Below are positions 57,045 to 64,000 of a DNA stretch of 64,000 nucleotides, piece by piece. Numbering within the stretch: the first letter of the stretch is position 1; every line of letters begins with the position of its first letter. The position numbers and the translations under genes were made by a program. This DNA comes from Enterobacter sp. 638 (GTDB lineage: Bacteria; Pseudomonadota; Gammaproteobacteria; Enterobacterales; Enterobacteriaceae): the NCBI RefSeq assembly GCF_000016325.1, contig NC_009436.1, positions 620,001 through 684,000 on the forward strand, read 5' to 3'. The notes under the pieces are model-generated. The model had not been told where the DNA came from. It saw only the letters and a list, made by a program, of their open reading frames with translations, and did not search any database.

Positions 57045-59390
57045 TTACAGGGAACTACGGTATGGCAGAATGTTCGAACGCAGCATTTGCTGAGTGCCCA
57101 GACCGTAGTTGGAACTCAAGCCGCGTAATTCGATATTAAAGCCAATCACGTTATCGTATTTGCTCTGATTGGTGTTGGTATCCCAGCCGTTAAGCTTACG
57201 CTCGTAACCGACGCGAATGGCATAACAGCAGGAGTTATATTGCAGACCTAACATCTGGTCAGCAGCCTTGCTGGTATTGGTATCGAAGTAGTACGCCCCA
57301 ACGACAGACCAGCGATCTGCGATCGGCCAGCTTGCAGACCCCCCCACCTGAGAAATACCTTCTTTGTACTGCTCAGCGGTATAGTTCGGCAATGTCGCCT
57401 GGATGTATTCCGGGCTGGCATAACGGTAGGTTAGCTGCACCATCCGATCTTCATCGCGACGATATTCAAGGGCAGTACTGCTCGTCGAAACATTATTCAG
57501 ACGCGTATCGTATTGCACCCCACCGCGCAAACCCCAACGATCGGTCATACGCCAGTAAGTGTCACCTGCCCAAACCAGAGAACCGGTTTTATTGTCTTTT
57601 TCCCAGTTGATATCGTCATCACCGGTACGCGACTCGGTGAAGTAGTAGATTTGACCCACAGAAACGTTAAAACGTTCAACGGCTTCATCATCATATACGC
57701 GAGTGGTGACACCCGAAGTCAACTGGTTTGCTGACGCGATACGGTCCAGGCCGCCGTAGGTACGGTCGCGGAACAGGCCGCTGTAATCCGATTGCAGGAA
57801 CGCAGAGTCGTAGTTATTGATTTTACTTTGATCGCGATAAGGCACATACAGATACTGCATACGCGGTTCCAGCGTTTGGGTATAACCACTCGCCAGATTC
57901 ATATCACGTTCGAAAATCAGTTTCCCGTCCATCTTGAACTGCGGCAACGTACGGTTTACGGACTCTTCCAGATTTGCGTTATTGGTGGTGTTGTAATTGT
58001 CGAGATTCTTTTGCTGGTAATGCGTCGCCATCAGCTTGGCTTCAGTATCCAGACTCGCCCAATCGTTGGACCATGGGAGATTTACTACCGGCTCAATGTG
58101 CAGACGCGTGGCTTCTGGCATATCGGAATTTGTATTCACGAAATGCACGGCCTGGCCGTAGATACGGGTATCAAATGGACCGACATCATTTTGATACCAG
58201 TTAACATCCAACTGCGGTTCTGCACCGTAGGTACTACCCGTCTGGTTGCTAAAGACCTGAAACTGTTTAGTCGATACCGTTGCGTCAAAGTTCTGCACGG
58301 CATAGCCAGCGCTGAATTTCTGCGTCGCATAGCCATCAGTACTGGAACCGTACTTTGTGGTGAAGTCGTTGAAGTAGTTTGAATCGCTGACTTTGGTGTA
58401 ATCGACGTTGAAACGCCACACCTGATCCATGACGCCAGCGTGTTGCCAGTAGAACAGCCAACGGTGGCGATCGCCCTCAGTAGGGTGCTCATCTTCATAG
58501 ACTTTATCTGAAGGCAGATAATCCAGCTCCATCAGACCTGCCCCAGCATGGGTCAGGTAGCGGAACTCATTTTCCCACATGATATTGCCGCGCTTGTGGA
58601 TATAGTGCGGCGTAATCGTGGCGTCCATATTGGGCGCGATGTTCCAGTAATACGGCAGATAGAACTCAAAATAGTTCGTGGTGCTGTATTTGGCATTCGG
58701 GATTAAAAAGCCCGAGCGACGCTTATCGCCGATCGGCAACTGCAAATATGGGCTATAGAAAACAGGCACGGGGCCCAGTTTAAAGCGCGCATTCCAGATT
58801 TCAGCGACCTGCTCTTCACGGTCGTGAATCACTTCGCTACCCACCACGCTCCAGGTGTTTGAACCCGGGAGACAGGAGGTGAAAGAGCCGTTATCGAGAA
58901 TGGTATAGCGATTTTCACCGCGCTGTTTCATCAGATCCGCTTTACCACGGCCCTGACGACCCACCATCTGGTAATCACCTTCCCAGACGTTAGTGTCTTT
59001 TGTATTCAGATTTGACCAGGCTTTCGGACCTTTCAGGATGACCTGATTGTCGTCATAGTGCACATTGCCCAGTGCATCGACCGTGCGTACCGGAGCAGCC
59101 GCGCCTTCGGGCTGCTTCTGATGAAGTTGAACTTCATCTGCCTGCAAACGGCTGTTGCCTTGATTAATGTCGACATTGCCCGTAAACGTGGCGTTATCAG
59201 GGTAATTACCCTTTGCATTGTCGGCAGTAATAGTGACAGGCAAGCTGTTAGTATCACCCTGCACCAGCGGGCGATCGTAGCTTGGGACGCCCAGCATACA
59301 CTGCGAGGCGAGATCGGCGGCTAGCCCCTGTTGGCTATATAGGGCCGCACCAATCATTGTGGCCAGGAGGGTGGGGATACGTTTTTTCAT
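57045..59390 (-). CDS. lptD: LPS assembly protein LptD
   Basis: Outer-membrane barrel of the LptDE complex, which inserts lipopolysaccharide in the outer leaflet. 781 residues (784 in E. coli). Signal peptide 1-24, N-terminal OstA/LptA-like beta-jellyroll with Cys31 and the second cysteine in FTSCLPG (near 173), then the barrel with the adjacent pair in [11 protein letters not shown]. All four cysteines for the required disulfides are present. First gene of the operon, with a consensus -10 upstream. Confidence 0.98.
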   Translation of the reverse strand: MKKRIPTLLATMIGAALYSQQGLAADLASQCMLGVPSYDRPLVQGDTNSLPVTITADNAKGNYPDNATFTGNVDINQGNSRLQADEVQLHQKQPEGAAAPVRTVDALGNVHYDDNQVILKGPKAWSNLNTKDTNVWEGDYQMVGRQGRGKADLMKQRGENRYTILDNGSFTSCLPGSNTWSVVGSEVIHDREEQVAEIWNARFKLGPVPVFYSPYLQLPIGDKRRSGFLIPNAKYSTTNYFEFYLPYYWNIAPNMDATITPHYIHKRGNIMWENEFRYLTHAGAGLMELDYLPSDKVYEDEHPTEGDRHRWLFYWQHAGVMDQVWRFNVDYTKVSDSNYFNDFTTKYGSSTDGYATQKFSAGYAVQNFDATVSTKQFQVFSNQTGSTYGAEPQLDVNWYQNDVGPFDTRIYGQAVHFVNTNSDMPEATRLHIEPVVNLPWSNDWASLDTEAKLMATHYQQKNLDNYNTTNNANLEESVNRTLPQFKMDGKLIFERDMNLASGYTQTLEPRMQYLYVPYRDQSKINNYDSAFLQSDYSGLFRDRTYGGLDRIASANQLTSGVTTRVYDDEAVERFNVSVGQIYYFTESRTGDDDINWEKDNKTGSLVWAGDTYWRMTDRWGLRGGVQYDTRLNNVSTSSTALEYRRDEDRMVQLTYRYASPEYIQATLPNYTAEQYKEGISQVGGSASWPIADRWSVVGAYYFDTNTSKAADQMLGLQYNSCCYAIRVGYERKLNGWDTNTNQSKYDNVIGFNIELRGLSSNYGLGTQQMLRSNILPYRSSL

Positions 59391-59540
59391 ACGTTGTATT
59401 TATTGTTCCATCATCAGTGGCGTTACGCTGGCAAACGGTCAGAGACTATCTTACTCATCAGCGCAGTGCCAGCGTTAATCCTGCCCGTTTGCGAGTCAGA
59501 GTGTTAGGCTCGCTATCGAATGACGAGTATGATAATGCAA

Positions 59541-59546
59541 ATTATA
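59541..59546 (-). promoter_or_regulatory. -10 of the lptD operon promoter
   Basis: Perfect TATAAT on the reverse strand, giving a start about 145 bases before lptD. The only -35-like hexamer at 16 bases is weak (CGGTCA). No clear sigma-E motif was seen by eye, although E. coli lptD has one. Confidence 0.55.
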
Positions 59547-59561
59547 GGCGATGTCCCTCAA

Positions 59562-59589
59562 TTGACCGTGGCTCGACCACTGAGATAAT
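59562..59589 (+). promoter_or_regulatory. djlA promoter
   Basis: -35 TTGACC (59562-59567), 16-base spacer, -10 GATAAT (59584-59589), 40 bases before the djlA ATG. Divergent from the lptD promoter. Confidence 0.6.
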
Positions 59590-59630
59590 GGAGTTGAGTC
59601 GGACCAGGAACATGACCGTACGGGGAGTAT

Positions 59631-60452
59631 ATGCAGTATTGGGGTAAAATAATTGGCGTCGCATTCGCATTATTGATGGGCGCAGGATTTTGGGGCGTCT
59701 TATTGGGCCTCATTATCGGCCATATGTTTGATAAAGCGCGCAGTCGCAAAATTGCGATGTTTGCCAACCAACGCGAGCGTCAGGCGCTATTTTTCGCCAC
59801 CACGTTCGAGGTGATGGGGCATTTAACCAAATCGAAAGGACGGGTCACAGAAGCCGACATTCAGATCGCCAGCGTATTCATGGATCGCATGAGTCTGCAC
59901 GGTGAATCTCGTGTGGCGGCGCAAAACGCCTTTCGCATCGGTAAAGCGGATAATTACCCGCTGCGCGAGAAAATGCGTCAGTTCCGTAGCGTCTGCTTCG
60001 GGCGCTTTGATTTAATTAGGATGTTTCTGGAAATCCAGATTCAGGCAGCGTTTGCCGACGGCTCACTGCATCCGAACGAACGAGACGTACTGTATGTGAT
60101 TGCTGAAGAGCTGGGTATTTCCCGTATGCAGTTCGATCAGTTCTTGCGCATGATGCAGGGCGGAGCGCAGTTTGGCGGAGGCTATCAGCAACAGCAGCAA
60201 TCTGCGGGCGGCGGCTGGCAACAGGCGCAGCGTGGCCCAACGCTGGAAGATGCCTGCAACGTATTAGGCGTTAAGCCGACTGACGATGCGACCACCATTA
60301 AACGCGCCTATCGCAAGCAGATGAGCGAACATCACCCGGATAAACTGGTTGCTAAAGGGTTACCACCGGAAATGATGGAAATGGCGAAGCAGAAAGCGCA
60401 GGAAATTCAGAAAGCGTACGAGCTGATTAAAGAGCAGAAAGGCTTTAAATAA
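59631..60452 (+). CDS. djlA: Membrane-anchored DnaJ-like co-chaperone DjlA
   Basis: Type III inner-membrane J protein that cooperates with DnaK and, when overproduced, stimulates the Rcs phosphorelay. 273 residues (271 in E. coli). One membrane segment at about 8-30 with a Gly-rich [15 protein letters not shown], which dimerises in E. coli; a TerB-like middle domain; a Gln/Gly linker (about 185-205); and a C-terminal J domain with HHPDKLV. GGGGAG precedes the ATG. Confidence 0.97.
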   Translation: MQYWGKIIGVAFALLMGAGFWGVLLGLIIGHMFDKARSRKIAMFANQRERQALFFATTFEVMGHLTKSKGRVTEADIQIASVFMDRMSLHGESRVAAQNAFRIGKADNYPLREKMRQFRSVCFGRFDLIRMFLEIQIQAAFADGSLHPNERDVLYVIAEELGISRMQFDQFLRMMQGGAQFGGGYQQQQQSAGGGWQQAQRGPTLEDACNVLGVKPTDDATTIKRAYRKQMSEHHPDKLVAKGLPPEMMEMAKQKAQEIQKAYELIKEQKGFK

Positions 60453-60457
60453 TGCGG

Positions 60458-60485
60458 TGTCTGCCCGGTAAAAACCGGGCGGACA
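60458..60485. terminator. Hairpin between djlA and rluA
   Basis: TGTC-T-GCCCGGT, loop AAAA, ACCGGGC-G-GACA: about 12 pairs with a G-U, between convergent genes. No T-run on either side, so a REP-like or Rho-assisted barrier is possible. Confidence 0.5.
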
Positions 60486-61145
60486 TTAAAAGTCGGCAGG
60501 CGTTTTAAACGTCATCGACGTGCCAAACGCCGGATGGGTAATCGTCAGCATTTCAGCATGCAGCTGTAAACGCGGCGCCATTGCCAGCGCTTCCGGTGTC
60601 GCGTAAAAACGATCCCCCAGAATCGGATGACCCAACGCCAGCATGTGCACACGCAGCTGATGCGAACGTCCCGTAATCGGCTTAAGCAAAATGCGCGCGG
60701 TATTATCCGGCGCATACTCCAACACTTCATACTCCGTCTGCGCGGCTTTGCCGGTCTCAAAGCACACTTTTTGCTTTGGTCGGTTCGGCCAGTCACAGAT
60801 CAGCGGTAAATCCACCAGCCCTTCCGCTTTTTCCGGATGTCCCCAGATCCGCGCGATGTACTGTTTCTTCGGCTCGCGATCGCGGAACTGACGCTTCAGT
60901 TCGCGCTCGGCGGCTTTGGTCAGAGCCACGACAATCACACCGCTGGTCGCCATATCCAGACGATGCACAGATTCTGCCTGCGGATAATCGCGCTGCACGC
61001 GGGTCATCACGCTGTCTTTGTGCTCCTCAAGACGGCCCGGAACGGATAACAAGCCGCTCGGCTTGTTAACCACCATAATATGGTCATCCTGATACAGAAT
61101 GACCAGCCAGGGTTCCATCGGCGGATTGTAGGTCTCCATGATCAT
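60486..61145 (-). CDS. rluA: Dual-specificity pseudouridine synthase RluA
   Basis: Makes pseudouridine 746 in 23S rRNA and 32 in several tRNAs. 219 residues, as in E. coli. Catalytic Asp64 in HRLDMATSG, motif I NKPSGLLSVPG, and ITGRSHQLRVHMLALGHPILGD. Convergent with djlA. Begins 12 bases after the rapA stop, so probably co-transcribed with it. Confidence 0.97.
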   Translation of the reverse strand: MIMETYNPPMEPWLVILYQDDHIMVVNKPSGLLSVPGRLEEHKDSVMTRVQRDYPQAESVHRLDMATSGVIVVALTKAAERELKRQFRDREPKKQYIARIWGHPEKAEGLVDLPLICDWPNRPKQKVCFETGKAAQTEYEVLEYAPDNTARILLKPITGRSHQLRVHMLALGHPILGDRFYATPEALAMAPRLQLHAEMLTITHPAFGTSMTFKTPADF

Positions 61146-61157
61146 GTCGCGCTCCGT

Positions 61158-64000
61158 TTACTGATGCGTCACAACGATCAGACGCAGCGCATCCAGTCGC
61201 CAGCTCGCCTGATCCAGGCTTTCGAGCACCTGCTGACGGTTGCTCTCGATGGCAGCCAGTTCGTCGTCACGGATGTTCGGGTTCACGGCTCTTAACGCTT
61301 CCAGGCGAGAAAGCTCCGCCGAAAGTTTCTCGTCAGCTTCGCGACGTGCGGAATCGATCAGCGCTCGTGCGGCTTTCTCAATCTGCGCTTCGCCCTGTTG
61401 CAGAATGGCGTGCACGTCCTGTTGAACGGCATTCACCAGCTTGCTGCCCGTATGACGATTCACCGCGCTCAACTGACGGTTAAAGCTCTCAAACTCCACC
61501 TGAGCCGCCAGGTTGGTGCCGTTTTTGTCCAACATCAGGCGCACCGGCGTTGCAGGCAGGAAGCGGTTAAGTTGCAGCTGTTTCGGTGCCTGCGCTTCGA
61601 CGACATAGATCAGCTCAAGCAGCAAGGTCCCCACCGGCAGGGCTTTGTTTTTCAGCAGCGAAATGGTGCTGCTCCCGGTATCACCGGACAAAATCAGATC
61701 CAGGCCGTTACGAATCAGCGGGTGTTCCCAGGTAATGAACTGCGCGTCTTCACGAGAAAGTGCCACATCACGCTCAAAGGTGATGGTGCAGCCATCTTCC
61801 GGCAGGCCTGGGAAGTCAGGCACCAGCATGTGATCGGACGGCGTCAGAACAATCATGTTTTCGCCACGGTCGTCCTGGTTAATCCCCACGATATCAAACA
61901 GATTCATCGCGAAGCTGATCAGGCTGGTGTCGTCATCTTGTTCTTCAATGCTTTCTGCGAGGGCTTGCGCTTTCTCGCCGCCGTTGGAGTGGATCTCCAG
62001 CAGACGGTCACGGCCCTGTTCCAGCTGAATCTTCAGCGCATCGTGTTTTTCGCGACAGGTTTTGATCAGATCGTCAAAGCCGTCAGTATTTTCCGGCGAT
62101 GCCAGGTAGCCAATCAAATCGCTATGCACCTGATCGTAAATGGTGCGTCCGGTCGGGCAGGTATGTTCAAACGCATCCAGCCCTTCGTGGAACCAACGCA
62201 CCAGCACGGACTGCGCGGTATTTTCCAGGTACGGGACGTGGATTTGAATATCATGCGCCTGACCAATACGGTCCAGACGGCCAATACGCTGCTCCAGCAG
62301 ATCCGGGTTAAACGGCAGATCGAACATCACCAGTTTGCTGGCGAACTGGAAGTTACGCCCTTCTGAACCGATTTCGGAACACAGCAGAACCTGCGCGCCG
62401 CTGTCTTCTTCGCCAAACCATGCCGCCGCGCGGTCACGTTCGATGATAGACATCCCTTCGTGGAACACGGCGGCGCGAATACCTTCTCGCTCACGCAGGA
62501 CCTGTTCCAGCTGCAGCGCGGTGGCTGCTTTGGCGCAGATCACTAGCACTTTCTGCGAGCGATGGGCGGTCAAATAGCCCATCAACCATTCAACGCGTGG
62601 GTCGAAGTTCCACCAGGTTCCGGTATCGCCTTCAAATTCCTGGTAAATCTGCTCCGGATAGAGCATATCGCGAGCGCGTTCTTCAGCACTTTTACGCGCA
62701 CCCATAATTCCAGAAACTTTAATCGCCGTCTGATACTGCGTCGGCAGCGGCAGTTTGATGGTGTGCAGTTCGCGTTTTGGGAAACCTTTCACACCGTTAC
62801 GGGTGTTACGGAACAGCACGCGGCTGGTGCCGTGCCTGTCCATCAGCATGGAAACCAGTTCCTGACGCGCGGCATCAGCGCCGTCGCGGTCGCTGTTGGC
62901 CGTGTGAAGAAGCGGCTCAATATCCTGTTCCCCAATCAAATCGCTCAACGTATTGAGCTCATCGTTGGAAAGATGTTTGCCCGCCAGCAGCATGGCGACC
63001 GCATCGGCCACCGGACGGTAGTTCTGCTGTTCTTCAACAAACACGTCAAAGTCGTGGAAACGGTTGGGATCGAGCAGGCGCAGGCGCGCGAAATGGCTTT
63101 CGAGACCCAGCTGTTCTGGCGTTGCCGTCAGAAGCAGAATACCCGGGACGCGCTCCGCCAGCTGTTCAATCGCCATGTACTCGCGGCTTGGGGCGTTTTC
63201 GCTCCAGACCAGATGGTGCGCTTCATCGACGACCAGCAGATCCCACTCGGCATCGCAAAGATGCTCAAGGCGCTGCTTGCTGCGACGAACGAAGTCCAGG
63301 GAGCAAATCACCAGTTGTTCAGTTTCAAACGGGTTGTCGGCGTCGTGCTGAGCTTCGGCATAACGCTCGTCATCAAACAGGGAGAAGCGCAGGTTAAAGC
63401 GGCGCAGCATTTCGACCAGCCACTGATGTTGCAGCGTTTCAGGCACCACAATCAACACACGTTCCGCAGCACCCGACAGCAACTGTTGGTGCAAAATCAT
63501 GCCCGCTTCGATGGTTTTACCCAGGCCCACTTCATCTGCCAGCAGAACGCGCGGTGCGTGACGACGACCTACATCGTGAGCGATGTTGAGCTGATGGGGA
63601 ATCAGGCTGGTGCGCTGTCCGCGCAGGCCGCTCCACGGCATACGGTACTGCTCGCTCTGGAACTTACGCGCGCGATAGCGCAGGGAGAAGCGGTCCATAC
63701 GGTCAATCTGACCGGCGAACAGGCGATCCTGTGGCTTGCTGAACACCAGACGGCTGTCCAGCATCACCTCGCGCAGCATAACATCTGCTTCATCTGTATC
63801 TAAACGCGTTCCGGTATAGGCGAGCAGCCCATTCTCTTCTTTTACGTCTTCAATCTTCAGCTGCCAGCCTTCGTGGCTGGTAACGGTGTCGCCCGGATTA
63901 AACATGACACGGGTAACAGGGGAGTCATTGCGTGCATACAGACGGTTTTCACCGGTTGCAGGGAACATAATAGTGACCATTCGCGCATCCAGCGCCACTA
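61158..64000 (-). CDS. rapA: RapA (HepA), RNA polymerase recycling Swi2/Snf2 ATPase (5' end outside window)
   Basis: Binds RNA polymerase and uses ATP to free it from post-termination complexes. About 946 residues are present and E. coli RapA has 968, so roughly 20 N-terminal residues lie beyond 64000; the GTG near 63998 is an internal codon (VALDARM). N-terminal Tudor-like domains, Walker [19 protein letters not shown] box [10 protein letters not shown], helicase C motifs SEGRNFQFA and [11 protein letters not shown], and a C-terminal domain ending VVTHQ. Confidence 0.98.
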   Translation of the reverse strand, partial: VALDARMVTIMFPATGENRLYARNDSPVTRVMFNPGDTVTSHEGWQLKIEDVKEENGLLAYTGTRLDTDEADVMLREVMLDSRLVFSKPQDRLFAGQIDRMDRFSLRYRARKFQSEQYRMPWSGLRGQRTSLIPHQLNIAHDVGRRHAPRVLLADEVGLGKTIEAGMILHQQLLSGAAERVLIVVPETLQHQWLVEMLRRFNLRFSLFDDERYAEAQHDADNPFETEQLVICSLDFVRRSKQRLEHLCDAEWDLLVVDEAHHLVWSENAPSREYMAIEQLAERVPGILLLTATPEQLGLESHFARLRLLDPNRFHDFDVFVEEQQNYRPVADAVAMLLAGKHLSNDELNTLSDLIGEQDIEPLLHTANSDRDGADAARQELVSMLMDRHGTSRVLFRNTRNGVKGFPKRELHTIKLPLPTQYQTAIKVSGIMGARKSAEERARDMLYPEQIYQEFEGDTGTWWNFDPRVEWLMGYLTAHRSQKVLVICAKAATALQLEQVLREREGIRAAVFHEGMSIIERDRAAAWFGEEDSGAQVLLCSEIGSEGRNFQFASKLVMFDLPFNPDLLEQRIGRLDRIGQAHDIQIHVPYLENTAQSVLVRWFHEGLDAFEHTCPTGRTIYDQVHSDLIGYLASPENTDGFDDLIKTCREKHDALKIQLEQGRDRLLEIHSNGGEKAQALAESIEEQDDDTSLISFAMNLFDIVGINQDDRGENMIVLTPSDHMLVPDFPGLPEDGCTITFERDVALSREDAQFITWEHPLIRNGLDLILSGDTGSSTISLLKNKALPVGTLLLELIYVVEAQAPKQLQLNRFLPATPVRLMLDKNGTNLAAQVEFESFNRQLSAVNRHTGSKLVNAVQQDVHAILQQGEAQIEKAARALIDSARREADEKLSAELSRLEALRAVNPNIRDDELAAIESNRQQVLESLDQASWRLDALRLIVVTHQ

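Noticed and set aside
61398..62366. 322-codon forward frame inside rapA
   Set aside because: Also antisense to conserved RapA domains; composition artefact.
62562..63803. 413-codon forward frame inside rapA
   Set aside because: Opposite-strand shadow of a conserved helicase gene; no recognisable motifs.

Overview
The window is core chromosome of a member of the Enterobacteriaceae. Gene order follows the zero-minute region of the Escherichia coli chromosome almost gene for gene: ettA-slt-trpR-yjjX-gpmB-rob-creABCD-arcA-yjjY-yjtD-thrLABC-yaaX-yaaA-yaaJ-talB-mog-satP-dnaKJ-nhaAR-rpsT-ribF-ileS-lspA-fkpB-ispH-dapB-carAB-kefFC-folA-apaHG-rsmA-pdxA-surA-lptD-djlA-rluA-rapA. Proteins match E. coli in length and in every motif checked, but with many substitutions. 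The K-12 genes rihC, yaaI, hokC/mokC, yaaU and cai/fix are missing. This fits an Enterobacter/Lelliottia/Leclercia-type relative rather than Escherichia or Salmonella; the species cannot be settled by reading alone.

Layout. 1-11.2 kb: translation factor EttA (3' end outside the window), lytic transglycosylase, trp repressor with its own operator, Rob, the CreABCD stress system with a perfect cre-tag, and ArcA. 11.2-17.7 kb: the arcA control region with the tiny conserved frame yjjY and an FNR site, then the threonine operon with leader peptide and attenuator. 17.8-29 kb: yaaX, yaaA, yaaJ, talB, mog, then a block absent from K-12 (MHS transporter, Fur-boxed iron/siderophore ABC operon, CLC-type channel) ending at satP. 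29-35 kb: dnaKJ with sigma-32 promoters, nhaAR, rpsT. 35-41 kb: ribF-ileS-lspA-fkpB-ispH. 41-42.8 kb: a divergent LysR/AlaX pair where K-12 has rihC. 42.9-48.6 kb: dapB and carAB with RutR, PurR and ArgR sites. 48.7-49.6 kb: two lipoproteins where K-12 has cai/fix/yaaU, then a long palindrome against kefF. 50-64 kb: kefFC, folA, the lptD-surA-pdxA-rsmA-apaG-apaH operon, djlA, rluA and rapA (5' end outside the window).

How the genes work together. Arginine and pyrimidine precursor supply (carAB), lysine and cell wall (dapB), and threonine (thrABC) are each under their own classical control. Envelope assembly (lptD, surA, lspA, slt), protein folding (dnaKJ, fkpB, djlA) and ion homeostasis (nhaA, kefFC, CLC) are grouped around them. 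No phage, transposase, CRISPR array, tRNA or rRNA gene was found. The parts most worth a second look are the three accessory replacements, the palindrome before kefF, the changed IleS editing motif, and small frames in the leader regions of arcA and thr.
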